Shown: positions 1-11,579 of the stretch, in pieces
Numbering within the stretch: the first letter of the stretch is position 1
Layout of the letters: each line of letters begins with the position of its first letter
DNA from: Brugia malayi
Taxonomy: Eukaryota > Nematoda > Chromadorea > Rhabditida > Onchocercidae
NCBI RefSeq assembly: GCF_000002995.4
Contig: NW_025062335.1
Coordinates: 1 to 16,578, forward strand
Direction of reading: 5' to 3'
DNA: 16,578 nucleotides
Notes under the pieces: model-generated
The model's input: only the letters and a program-made list of their open reading frames with translations
Database searches by the model: none
What the model was told of the DNA's origin: nothing
Translations under genes and position numbers: made by a program

Positions 1-319
1 GAATTAAAATCACGATTAATTGAAATTTTATTAATTTTGCTGATGAATTTATGCGCAAAACTTATTACAAAAGCGTATTTTAATATTTAAACTTTAAAAT
101 GACGACGCAATATACGACCAGCACTGGTACAATTCACGTAACATAGTCAATTAATTTCAAAATTAGCTTTTTTAGTAGTTTTGGCACTTAATTAAAATTA
201 GAATTGATAAATTAGAACCAATTTCCTTGTCTAATGTAAGAAAACTACAACAAATTTTAAAATTTTCAATAAATTCAAAACTTAAATTTGAATTTAAATT
301 TGATTTAAATTCTTAAATT
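1..319 (+). repeat. Divergent edge monomer, unit 1 (319 bp, long class)
   Basis: Compared with the array consensus this copy has CACGATT for CATGATT, one base fewer in GAAATTTTATT, CTTATTAC where other units have CTTAATTAC or CTTTATTAC, CTTTAAAATG for CTATAAAATG, and AAAATTAGC with a shorter T run for AAAATAAGC, so the AAGCTT site is lost. The linker has TTTTCAATAAATTC and TTTGATTTAAATTC. Interior units rarely differ in the core at all. It could be a less homogenised copy near an array edge, or lower sequence accuracy near a contig end. Confidence 0.85.
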
Positions 320-630
320 GAATTAAAAATCATGATTAATTGAAAGTTTTATTAATTTTGCTGATGAATTTATGCGTAAAACTTAATTACAAAAGCGTAT
401 TTTAATATTTAAACTAAAAAAAACACAACGCAATATACGACCAGCACTGTACAATTCACGTAACATAGTCAATTAATTTCAAAATAAGCTTTTTTTAGTA
501 GTTTTGGCACTTAATTAAAATTAGAATTGATAAATTAGAACCAATTTCCTTGTCTAATGTAAGAAAACTACAACAAATTTTAAAATTTTTAAAAAATTCA
601 AAATTTAAATTTAATTTAAATTCTTAAATT
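320..630 (+). repeat. Divergent edge monomer, unit 2 (311 bp, short class)
   Basis: The island's left edge is rewritten: the usual CTATAAAATGACGACGC is an A run followed by CACAACGC. This removes the TATAAAA string and the ATG. GCGCAAAAC is GCGTAAAAC, a change shared only with unit 52. One G is missing from the dyad (CAGCACTGTAC), which also breaks the Trp-Tyr reading frame. The remainder of the core is standard, including the AAGCTT site. Confidence 0.85.
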
Positions 631-1251
631 GAATTAAAATCATGATTAATTGAAAGTTTTATTAATTTTGCTGATGAATTTATGCGCAAAACTTAATTAC
701 AAAAGCGTATTTTAATATTTAAACTATAAAATGACGACGCAATATACGACCAGCACTGGTACAATTCACGTAACATAGTCAATTAATTTCAAAATAAGCT
801 TTTTTTAGTAGTTTTGGCACTTAATTAAAATTAGAATTGATAAATTAGAACCAATTTCCTTGTCTAATGTAAGAAAACTACAACAAATTTTAAAATTTTT
901 AAAAATTCAAAATTTAAATTTTATTTTAAATTCTTAAATTGAATTAAAATCATGATTAATTGAAAGTTTTATTAATTTTGCTGATGAATTTATGCGCAAA
1001 ACTTTATTACAAAAGCGTATTTTAATATTTAAACTATAAAATGACGACGCAATATACGACCAGCACTGGTACAATTCACGTAACATAGTCAATTAATTTC
1101 AAAATAAGCTTTTTTTAGTAGTTTTGGCACTTAATTAAAATTAGAATTGATAAATTAGAACCAATTTCCTTGTCTAATGTAAGAAAACTACAACAAATTT
1201 TAAAATTTTAAAAATTCAAAATTAAATTGAATTAATTTAAATTCTTAAATT

Positions 1252-1573
1252 GAATTAAAATCATGATTAATTGAAAGTTTTATTAATTTTGCTGATGAAT
1301 TTATGCGCAAAACTTAATTACAAAAGCGTATTTTAATATTTAAACTATAAAATGACGACGCAATATACGACCAGCACTGGTACAATTCACGTAACATAGT
1401 CAATTAATTTCAAAATAAGCTTTTTTTAGTAGTTTTGGCACTTAATTAAAATTAGAATTGATAAATTAGAACCAATTTCCTTGTCTAATGTAAGAAAACT
1501 ACAACAAATTTTAAAATTTTTAATAAATTCAAAACTTAAATTTGAATTTAAATTTAATTTAAATTCTTAAATT
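1252..1573 (+). repeat. Reference long monomer (unit 5, 322 bp)
   Basis: This is the commonest single length in the window: 13 of 52 units are exactly 322 bp. It matches the short monomer through the core. In the linker it has a 12-bp addition, CTTAAATTTGAA, after TTCAAAA. It also reads TTTTTAATAAATTC where short units usually have an A run, so it contains an AATAAA hexamer (1522-1527). The addition closely resembles the CTTAAATTGAA that spans every unit junction, so it looks like a local copy of that motif. The long and short forms are interspersed irregularly along the array. Confidence 0.93.
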
Positions 1574-3551
1574 GAATTAAAATCATGATTAATTGAAAGT
1601 TTTATTAATTTTGCTGATGAATTTATGCGCAAAACTTAATTACAAAAGCGTATTTTAATATTTAAACTATAAAATGACGACGCAATATACGACCAGCACT
1701 GGTACAATTCACGTAACATAGTCAATTAATTTCAAAATAAGCTTTTTTTAGTAGTTTTGGCACTTAATTAAAATTAAAATTGATAAATTAGAACCAATTT
1801 CCTTGTCTAATGTAAGAAAACTACAACAAATTTTAAAATTTTTAAAAAATTCAAAATTTAAATTTAATTTAAATTCTTAAATTGAATTAAAATCATGATT
1901 AATTGAAAGTTTTATTAATTTTGCTGATGAATTTATGCGCAAAACTTAATTACAAAAGCGTATTTTAATATTTAAACTATAAAATGACGACGCAATATAC
2001 GACCAGCACTGGTACAATTCACGTAACATAGTCAATTAATTTCAAAATAAGCTTTTTTTAGTAGTTTTGGCACTTAATTAAAATTAGAATTGATAAATTA
2101 GAACCAATTTCCTTGTCTAATGTAAGAAAACTACAACAAATTTTAAAATTTTTAAAAATTCAAAATTTAAATTTAATTTAAATTCTTAAATTGAATTAAA
2201 ATCATGATTAATTGAAAGTTTTATTAATTTTGCTGATGAATTTATGCGCAAAACTTAATTACAAAAGCGTATTTTAATATTTAAACTATAAAATGACGAC
2301 GCAATATACGACCAGCACTGGTACAATTCACGTAACATAGTCAATTAATTTCAAAATAAGCTTTTTTTAGTAGTTTTGGCACTTAATTAAAATTAGAATT
2401 GATAAATTAGAACCAATTTCCTTGTCTAATGTAAGAAAACTACAACAAATTTTAAAATTTTTAATAAATTCAAAACTTAAATTTGAATTTAAATTTAATT
2501 TAAATTCTTAAATTGAATTAAAATCATGATTAATTGAAAGTTTTATTAATTTTGCTGATGAATTTATGCGCAAAACTTTATTACAAAAGCGTATTTTAAT
2601 ATTTAAACTATAAAATGACGACGCAATATACGACCAGCACTGGTACAATTCACGTAACATAGTCAATTAATTTCAAAATAAGCTTTTTTTAGTAGTTTTG
2701 GCACTTAATTAAAATTAGAATTGATAAATTAGAACCAATTTCCTTGTCTAATGTAAGAAAACTACAACAAATTTTAAAATTTTTAAAAATTCAAAATTTA
2801 AATTTAATTTAAATTCTTAAATTGAATTAAAATCATGATTAATTGAAAGTTTTATTAATTTTGCTGATGAATTTATGCGCAAAACTTTATTACAAAAGCG
2901 TATTTTAATATTTAAACTATAAAATGACGACGCAATATACGACCAGCACTGGTACAATTCACGTAACATAGTCAATTAATTTCAAAATAAGCTTTTTTTA
3001 GTAGTTTTGGCACTTAATTAAAATTAGAATTGATAAATTAGAACCAATTTCCTTGTCTAATGTAAGAAAACTACAACAAATTTTAAAATTTTCAAAATTC
3101 AAAATTAAATTGAATTTAAATTTAATTTAAATTCTTAAATTGAATTAAAATCATGATTAATTGAAAGTTTTATTAATTTTGCTGATGAATTTATGCGCAA
3201 AACTTAATTACAAAAGCGTATTTTAATATTTAAACTATAAAATGACGACGCAATATACGACCAGCACTGGTACAATTCACGTAACATAGTCAATTAATTT
3301 CAAAATAAGCTTTTTTTAGTAGTTTTGGCACTTAATTAAAATTAGAATTGATAAATTAGAACCAATTTCCTTGTCTAATGTAAGAAAACTACAACAAATT
3401 TTAAAATTTTTAAAAAATTCAAAATTTAAATTTAATTTAAATTCTTAAATTGAATTAAAATCATGATTAATTGAAAGTTTTATTAATTTTGCTGATGAAT
3501 TTATGCGCAAAACTTAATTACAAAAGCGTATTTTAATATTTAAACTATAAA

Positions 3552-3601
3552 ATGACGACGCAATATACGACCAGCACTGGTACAATTCACGTAACATAGT
3601 C
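3552..3601 (+). other. Conserved GC-rich island of the monomer (reference copy)
   Basis: These 50 bp have 22 G/C (44%) inside a monomer of about 21% GC, and 4 of the unit's 6 CpGs. The island is the same in all monomers except units 2, 36 and 52, which differ at its left edge; unit 2 has also lost one G of CTGGT. It begins directly after a TATAAAA string and contains the dyad ACCAGCACTGGT. The contrast with its surroundings could mark a protein-binding site or the remains of an older sequence captured into an AT-rich satellite. Read in one frame it gives DAIYDQHWYNSRNIVN (see the entry at 3554-3607). Function is unknown; conservation alone may reflect homogenisation, not selection. Confidence 0.85.
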
Positions 3602-3607
3602 AATTAA
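3554..3607 (+). pseudogene. Possible decayed fragment of an insect odorant-receptor exon (reference copy)
   Basis: In this frame the island reads D-D-A-I-Y-D-Q-H-W-Y-N-S-R-N-I-V-N and then stops. The spacing A-I-Y-D-x-x-W-Y-N resembles, from memory, the region near the C-terminus of insect odorant receptors (7tm_6 family), where an alanine, a tyrosine and a Trp-Tyr pair recur. The preceding codons include TAA, so the frame is closed on both sides and cannot encode a receptor. The frame is kept in almost all units because the units are near-identical, so copy number adds no independent support. Units 36 and 52 have one more base before GAC and read T-D-A-I-Y-D. A chance match over about 16 residues is quite possible. 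Confidence 0.25.
3570..3581. repeat. Short dyad ACCAGCACTGGT in the GC island (reference copy)
   Basis: ACCAG and CTGGT are exact reverse complements separated by CA. It could be a dimeric protein half-site pair or a very small hairpin. It is present in essentially every monomer at the same place. Unit 2 reads CAGCACTGTAC and so breaks the right arm. It is the only symmetric element of mixed base composition in the monomer; the other palindromes are pure A/T. Confidence 0.7.
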
Positions 3608-3710
3608 TTTCAAAATAAGCTTTTTTTAGTAGTTTTGGCACTTAATTAAAATTAGAATTGATAAATTAGAACCAATTTCCTTGTCTAATGTAAGAAAACT
3701 ACAACAAATT

Positions 3711-3761
3711 TTAAAATTTTTAAAAAATTCAAAATTTAAATTTAATTTAAATTCTTAAATT
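3711..3761. repeat. Variable A/T linker with palindrome at the unit junction (reference copy)
   Basis: This is the only segment of the monomer that varies freely. In short units it contains AATTTAAATT-T-AATTTAAATT, a 21-bp perfect palindrome about a central T. In long units the arms gain one base and become GAATTTAAATT-T-AATTTAAATTC. Differences among units fall in the lengths of T and A runs, in the 9-12 bp insert before the palindrome, and in rare substitutions such as TAAATGTAATTT in units 40, 48 and 50. Such sequence can extrude hairpins and slip during replication, which may explain why change is focused here. Confidence 0.85.
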
Positions 3762-6700
3762 GAATTAAAATCATGATTAATTGAAAGTTTTATTAATTTT
3801 GCTGATGAATTTATGCGCAAAACTTTATTACAAAAGCGTATTTTAATATTTAAACTATAAAATGACGACGCAATATACGACCAGCACTGGTACAATTCAC
3901 GTAACATAGTCAATTAATTTCAAAATAAGCTTTTTTTAGTAGTTTTGGCACTTAATTAAAATTAGAATTGATAAATTAGAACCAATTTCCTTGTCTAATG
4001 TAAGAAAACTACAACAAATTTTAAAATTTTTAAAAAATTCAAAATTTAAATTTAATTTAAATTCTTAAATTGAATTAAAATCATGATTAATTGAAAGTTT
4101 TATTAATTTTGCTGATGAATTTATGCGCAAAACTTTATTACAAAAGCGTATTTTAATATTTAAACTATAAAATGACGACGCAATATACGACCAGCACTGG
4201 TACAATTCACGTAACATAGTCAATTAATTTCAAAATAAGCTTTTTTTAGTAGTTTTGGCACTTAATTAAAATTAGAATTGATAAATTAGAACCAATTTCC
4301 TTGTCTAATGTAAGAAAACTACAACAAATTTTAAAATTTTAATAAATTCAAAATTAAATTGAATTTAAATTTAATTTAAATTCTTAAATTGAATTAAAAT
4401 CATGATTAATTGAAAGTTTTATTAATTTTGCTGATGAATTTATGCGCAAAACTTTATTACAAAAGCGTATTTTAATATTTAAACTATAAAATGACGACGC
4501 AATATACGACCAGCACTGGTACAATTCACGTAACATAGTCAATTAATTTCAAAATAAGCTTTTTTTAGTAGTTTTGGCACTTAATTAAAATTAGAATTGA
4601 TAAATTAGAACCAATTTCCTTGTCTAATGTAAGAAAACTACAACAAATTTTAAAATTTTAAAAATTCAAAATTTAAATTTAATTTAAATTCTTAAATTGA
4701 ATTAAAATCATGATTAATTGAAAGTTTTATTAATTTTGCTGATGAATTTATGCGCAAAACTTAATTACAAAAGCGTATTTTAATATTTAAACTATAAAAT
4801 GACGACGCAATATACGACCAGCACTGGTACAATTCACGTAACATAGTCAATTAATTTCAAAATAAGCTTTTTTTAGTAGTTTTGGCACTTAATTAAAATT
4901 AGAATTGATAAATTAGAACCAATTTCCTTGTCTAATGTAAGAAAACTACAACAAATTTTAAAATTTTTAATAAATTCAAAACTTAAATTTGAATTTAAAT
5001 TTAATTTAAATTCTTAAATTGAATTAAAATCATGATTAATTGAAAGTTTTATTAATTTTGCTGATGAATTTATGCGCAAAACTTTATTACAAAAGCGTAT
5101 TTTAATATTTAAACTATAAAATGACGACGCAATATACGACCAGCACTGGTACAATTCACGTAACATAGTCAATTAATTTCAAAATAAGCTTTTTTTAGTA
5201 GTTTTGGCACTTAATTAAAATTAGAATTGATAAATTAGAACCAATTTCCTTGTCTAATGTAAGAAAACTACAACAAATTTTAAAATTTTAATAAATTCAA
5301 AACTTAAATTTGAATTTAAATTTAATTTAAATTCTTAAATTGAATTAAAATCATGATTAATTGAAAGTTTTATTAATTTTGCTGATGAATTTATGCGCAA
5401 AACTTAATTACAAAAGCGTATTTTAATATTTAAACTATAAAATGACGACGCAATATACGACCAGCACTGGTACAATTCACGTAACATAGTCAATTAATTT
5501 CAAAATAAGCTTTTTTTAGTAGTTTTGGCACTTAATTAAAATTAGAATTGATAAATTAGAACCAATTTCCTTGTCTAATGTAAGAAAACTACAACAAATT
5601 TTAAAATTTTAAAAATTCAAAATTTAAATTTAATTTAAATTCTTAAATTGAATTAAAATCATGATTAATTGAAAGTTTTATTAATTTTGCTGATGAATTT
5701 ATGCGCAAAACTTAATTACAAAAGCGTATTTTAATATTTAAACTATAAAATGACGACGCAATATACGACCAGCACTGGTACAATTCACGTAACATAGTCA
5801 ATTAATTTCAAAATAAGCTTTTTTTAGTAGTTTTGGCACTTAATTAAAATTAGAATTGATAAATTAGAACCAATTTCCTTGTCTAATGTAAGAAAACTAC
5901 AACAAATTTTAAAATTTTAATAAATTCAAAACTTAAATTTGAATTTAAATTTAATTTAAATTCTTAAATTGAATTAAAATCATGATTAATTGAAAGTTTT
6001 ATTAATTTTGCTGATGAATTTATGCGCAAAACTTTATTACAAAAGCGTATTTTAATATTTAAACTATAAAATGACGACGCAATATACGACCAGCACTGGT
6101 ACAATTCACGTAACATAGTCAATTAATTTCAAAATAAGCTTTTTTTAGTAGTTTTGGCACTTAATTAAAATTAGAATTGATAAATTAGAACCAATTTCCT
6201 TGTCTAATGTAAGAAAACTACAACAAATTTTAAAATTTTAAAAAATTCAAAATTTAAATTTAATTTAAATTCTTAAATTGAATTAAAATCATGATTAATT
6301 GAAAGTTTTATTAATTTTGCTGATGAATTTATGCGCAAAACTTAATTACAAAAGCGTATTTTAATATTTAAACTATAAAATGACGACGCAATATACGACC
6401 AGCACTGGTACAATTCACGTAACATAGTCAATTAATTTCAAAATAAGCTTTTTTTAGTAGTTTTGGCACTTAATTAAAATTAGAATTGATAAATTAGAAC
6501 CAATTTCCTTGTCTAATGTAAGAAAACTACAACAAATTTTAAAATTTTAAAAATTCAAAATTTAAATTTAATTTAAATTCTTAAATTGAATTAAAATCAT
6601 GATTAATTGAAAGTTTTATTAATTTTGCTGATGAATTTATGCGCAAAACTTTATTACAAAAGCGTATTTTAATATTTAAACTATAAAATGACGACGCAAT

Positions 6701-9700
6701 ATACGACCAGCACTGGTACAATTCACGTAACATAGTCAATTAATTTCAAAATAAGCTTTTTTTAGTAGTTTTGGCACTTAATTAAAATTAGAATTGATAA
6801 ATTAGAACCAATTTCCTTGTCTAATGTAAGAAAACTACAACAAATTTTAAAATTTTAAAAATTCAAAATTTAAATTTAATTTAAATTCTTAAATTGAATT
6901 AAAATCATGATTAATTGAAAGTTTTATTAATTTTGCTGATGAATTTATGCGCAAAACTTTATTACAAAAGCGTATTTTAATATTTAAACTATAAAATGAC
7001 GACGCAATATACGACCAGCACTGGTACAATTCACGTAACATAGTCAATTAATTTCAAAATAAGCTTTTTTTAGTAGTTTTGGCACTTAATTAAAATTAGA
7101 ATTGATAAATTAGAACCAATTTCCTTGTCTAATGTAAGAAAACTACAACAAATTTTAAAATTTTTAATAAATTCAAAACTTAAATTTGAATTTAAATTTA
7201 ATTTAAATTCTTAAATTGAATTAAAATCATGATTAATTGAAAGTTTTATTAATTTTGCTGATGAATTTATGCGCAAAACTTAATTACAAAAGCGTATTTT
7301 AATATTTAAACTATAAAATGACGACGCAATATACGACCAGCACTGGTACAATTCACGTAACATAGTCAATTAATTTCAAAATAAGCTTTTTTTAGTAGTT
7401 TTGGCACTTAATTAAAATTAGAATTGATAAATTAGAACCAATTTCCTTGTCTAATGTAAGAAAACTACAACAAATTTTAAAATTTTTAAAAAATTCAAAA
7501 ATTAAATTTAATTTAAATTCTTAAATTGAATTAAAATCATGATTAATTGAAAGTTTTATTAATTTTGCTGATGAATTTATGCGCAAAACTTAATTACAAA
7601 AGCGTATTTTAATATTTAAACTATAAAATGACGACGCAATATACGACCAGCACTGGTACAATTCACGTAACATAGTCAATTAATTTCAAAATAAGCTTTT
7701 TTTAGTAGTTTTGGCACTTAATTAAAATTAGAATTGATAAATTAGAACCAATTTCCTTGTCTAATGTAAGAAAACTACAACAAATTTTAAAATTTTAATA
7801 AATTCAAAACTTAAATTTGAATTTAAATTTAATTTAAATTCTTAAATTGAATTAAAATCATGATTAATTGAAAGTTTTATTAATTTTGCTGATGAATTTA
7901 TGCGCAAAACTTAATTACAAAAGCGTATTTTAATATTTAAACTATAAAATGACGACGCAATATACGACCAGCACTGGTACAATTCACGTAACATAGTCAA
8001 TTAATTTCAAAATAAGCTTTTTTTAGTAGTTTTGGCACTTAATTAAAATTAGAATTGATAAATTAGAACCAATTTCCTTGTCTAATGTAAGAAAACTACA
8101 ACAAATTTTAAAATTTTTAAAAATTCAAAATTTAAATTTAATTTAAATTCTTAAATTGAATTAAAATCATGATTAATTGAAAGTTTTATTAATTTTGCTG
8201 ATGAATTTATGCGCAAAACTTTATTACAAAAGCGTATTTTAATATTTAAACTATAAAATGACGACGCAATATACGACCAGCACTGGTACAATTCACGTAA
8301 CATAGTCAATTAATTTCAAAATAAGCTTTTTTTAGTAGTTTTGGCACTTAATTAAAATTAGAATTGATAAATTAGAACCAATTTCCTTGTCTAATGTAAG
8401 AAAACTACAACAAATTTTAAAATTTTTAATAAATTCAAAACTTAAATTTGAATTTAAATTTAATTTAAATTCTTAAATTGAATTAAAATCATGATTAATT
8501 GAAAGTTTTATTAATTTTGCTGATGAATTTATGCGCAAAACTTTATTACAAAAGCGTATTTTAATATTTAAACTATAAAATGACGACGCAATATACGACC
8601 AGCACTGGTACAATTCACGTAACATAGTCAATTAATTTCAAAATAAGCTTTTTTTAGTAGTTTTGGCACTTAATTAAAATTAGAATTGATAAATTAGAAC
8701 CAATTTCCTTGTCTAATGTAAGAAAACTACAACAAATTTTAAAATTTTAAAAATTCAAAATTAATTTAAATTTAATTTAAATTCTTAAATTGAATTAAAA
8801 TCATGATTAATTGAAAGTTTTATTAATTTTGCTGATGAATTTATGCGCAAAACTTAATTACAAAAGCGTATTTTAATATTTAAACTATAAAATGACGACG
8901 CAATATACGACCAGCACTGGTACAATTCACGTAACATAGTCAATTAATTTCAAAATAAGCTTTTTTTAGTAGTTTTGGCACTTAATTAAAATTAGAATTG
9001 ATAAATTAGAACCAATTTCCTTGTCTAATGTAAGAAAACTACAACAAATTTTAAAATTTTTAAAAAATTCAAAATTTAAATTTAATTTAAATTCTTAAAT
9101 TGAATTAAAATCATGATTAATTGAAAGTTTTATTAATTTTGCTGATGAATTTATGCGCAAAACTTAATTACAAAAGCGTATTTTAATATTTAAACTATAA
9201 AATGACGACGCAATATACGACCAGCACTGGTACAATTCACGTAACATAGTCAATTAATTTCAAAATAAGCTTTTTTTAGTAGTTTTGGCACTTAATTAAA
9301 ATTAGAATTGATAAATTAGAACCAATTTCCTTGTCTAATGTAAGAAAACTACAACAAATTTTAAAATTTTTAATAAATTCAAAACTTAAATTTGAATTTA
9401 AATTTAATTTAAATTCTTAAATTGAATTAAAATCATGATTAATTGAAAGTTTTATTAATTTTGCTGATGAATTTATGCGCAAAACTTAATTACAAAAGCG
9501 TATTTTAATATTTAAACTATAAAATGACGACGCAATATACGACCAGCACTGGTACAATTCACGTAACATAGTCAATTAATTTCAAAATAAGCTTTTTTTA
9601 GTAGTTTTGGCACTTAATTAAAATTAGAATTGATAAATTAGAACCAATTTCCTTGTCTAATGTAAGAAAACTACAACAAATTTTAAAATTTTTAAAAATT

Positions 9701-11004
9701 CAAAATTAAATGAATTTAAATTTAATTTAAATTCTTAAATTGAATTAAAATCATGATTAATTGAAAGTTTTATTAATTTTGCTGATGAATTTATGCGCAA
9801 AACTTAATTACAAAAGCGTATTTTAATATTTAAACTATAAAATGACGACGCAATATACGACCAGCACTGGTACAATTCACGTAACATAGTCAATTAATTT
9901 CAAAATAAGCTTTTTTTAGTAGTTTTGGCACTTAATTAAAATTAGAATTGATAAATTAGAACCAATTTCCTTGTCTAATGTAAGAAAACTACAACAAATT
10001 TTAAAATTTTTAATAAATTCAAAACTTAAATTTGAATTTAAATTTAATTTAAATTCTTAAATTGAATTAAAATCATGATTAATTGAAAGTTTTATTAATT
10101 TTGCTGATGAATTTATGCGCAAAACTTAATTACAAAAGCGTATTTTAATATTTAAACTATAAAATGACGACGCAATATACGACCAGCACTGGTACAATTC
10201 ACGTAACATAGTCAATTAATTTCAAAATAAGCTTTTTTTAGTAGTTTTGGCACTTAATTAAAATTAGAATTGATAAATTAGAACCAATTTCCTTGTCTAA
10301 TGTAAGAAAACTACAACAAATTTTAAAATTTTTAAAAAATTCAAAATTTAAATTTAATTTAAATTCTTAAATTGAATTAAAATCATGATTAATTGAAAGT
10401 TTTATTAATTTTGCTGATGAATTTATGCGCAAAACTTAATTACAAAAGCGTATTTTAATATTTAAACTATAAAATGACGACGCAATATACGACCAGCACT
10501 GGTACAATTCACGTAACATAGTCAATTAATTTCAAAATAAGCTTTTTTTAGTAGTTTTGGCACTTAATTAAAATTAGAATTGATAAATTAGAACCAATTT
10601 CCTTGTCTAATGTAAGAAAACTACAACAAATTTTAAAATTTTAATAAATTCAAAATTTAAATTTAATTTAAATTCTTAAATTGAATTAAAATCATGATTA
10701 ATTGAAAGTTTTATTAATTTTGCTGATGAATTTATGCGCAAAACTTAATTACAAAAGCGTATTTTAATATTTAAACTATAAAATGACGACGCAATATACG
10801 ACCAGCACTGGTACAATTCACGTAACATAGTCAATTAATTTCAAAATAAGCTTTTTTTAGTAGTTTTGGCACTTAATTAAAATTAGAATTGATAAATTAG
10901 AACCAATTTCCTTGTCTAATGTAAGAAAACTACAACAAATTTTAAAATTTTTAATAAATTCAAAACTTAAATTTGAATTTAAATTTAATTTAAATTCTTA
11001 AATT

Positions 11005-11315
11005 GAATTAAAATCATGATTAATTGAAAGTTTTATTAATTTTGCTGATGAATTTATGCGCAAAACTTAATTACAAAAGCGTATTTTAATATTTAAACTA
11101 TAAAATGACGGACGCAATATACGACCAGCACTGGTACAATTCACGTAACATAGTCAATTAATTTCAAAATAAGCTTTTTTTAGTAGTTTTGGCACTTAAT
11201 TAAAATTAGAATTGATAAATTAGAACCAATTTCCTTGTCTAATGTAAGAAAACTACAACAAATTTTTAAATTTTTAAAAAATTCAAAATTTAAATTTAAT
11301 TTAAATTCTTAAATT
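11005..11315 (+). repeat. Monomer 36 with a one-base insertion in the island
   Basis: The island starts ATGACGGACGC instead of ATGACGACGC, one extra G at about 11110-11111. This puts the ATG (11105-11107) in frame with the Trp-Tyr peptide, giving a 19-codon frame, stop included, from 11105 to 11161 that begins M-T-D-A-I-Y-D. Just before the linker the copy also reads CAAATTTTTAAATTTTT in place of CAAATTTTAAAATTTTT. It is the first of four neighbouring unusual units (36-39). Confidence 0.85.
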
Positions 11316-11579
11316 GAATTAAAATCATGATTAATTGAAAGTTTTATTAATTTTGCTGATGAATTTATGCGCAAAACTTAATTACAAAAGCGTATTTTAA
11401 TATTTAAACTATAAAATGACGACGCAATATACGACCAGCACTGGTACAATTCACGTAACATAGTCAATTAATTTCAAAATAAGCTTTTTTTAGTAGTTTT
11501 GGCACTTAATTAAAATTAGAATTGATAAATTAGAACCAATTTCCTTGTCTAATGTAAGAAAACTACAACAAATTTTAAA

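Larger units (their letters stand above)
3452..3761 (+). repeat. Reference short monomer (unit 12, 310 bp)
   Basis: This unit carries the commonest short form and is used here to place internal landmarks. In order it holds: the start motif GAATTAAAATCATGATTAAT; GCTGATGAATTTATGCGC; the two-state site CTTAATTAC; a TATAAAA string (3546-3552); the GC island (3552-3601) with its dyad (3570-3581); a HindIII-type AAGCTT (3617-3622) followed by a T run; TTAATTAA (3642-3649); CCAATTTCCTTGTCTAATG with GTAAGA (3690-3695); and the A/T linker that ends in TTAAATTCTTAAATT. By hand count it has 31 G, 35 C and 6 CpG. No reading frame of convincing length is present on either strand. Confidence 0.95.

Noticed and set aside
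3482..3520. Hammerhead ribozyme: CTGATGA occurs in every monomer, and some satellites carry hammerheads.
   Set aside because: The required stem II followed by GAAA is not found after CTGATGA. The sequence continues ATTTATGCGCAAAAC with no pairing stem, and the next GAAA is far downstream.
3482..3520. C/D box snoRNA signal from TGATGA and CTGA in GCTGATGA.
   Set aside because: The two motifs overlap in one place. No separate box D lies at a suitable distance, and there is no terminal stem.
3552..3599. 15-codon frame MTTQYTTSTGTIHVT in nearly every unit as a real small gene.
   Set aside because: It is very short, and its repetition follows from unit identity alone. No start-site context or family resemblance supports translation.
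3552..3601. CENP-B box in the GC island.
   Set aside because: No TTCG...CGGGA-type pattern is present on either strand.
5..11004. A longer higher-order repeat: units 5-8 and 32-35 share the order of lengths 322-310-309-322.
   Set aside because: The linkers of units 7 and 34 differ in sequence although they match in length, and the neighbouring units do not extend the match.
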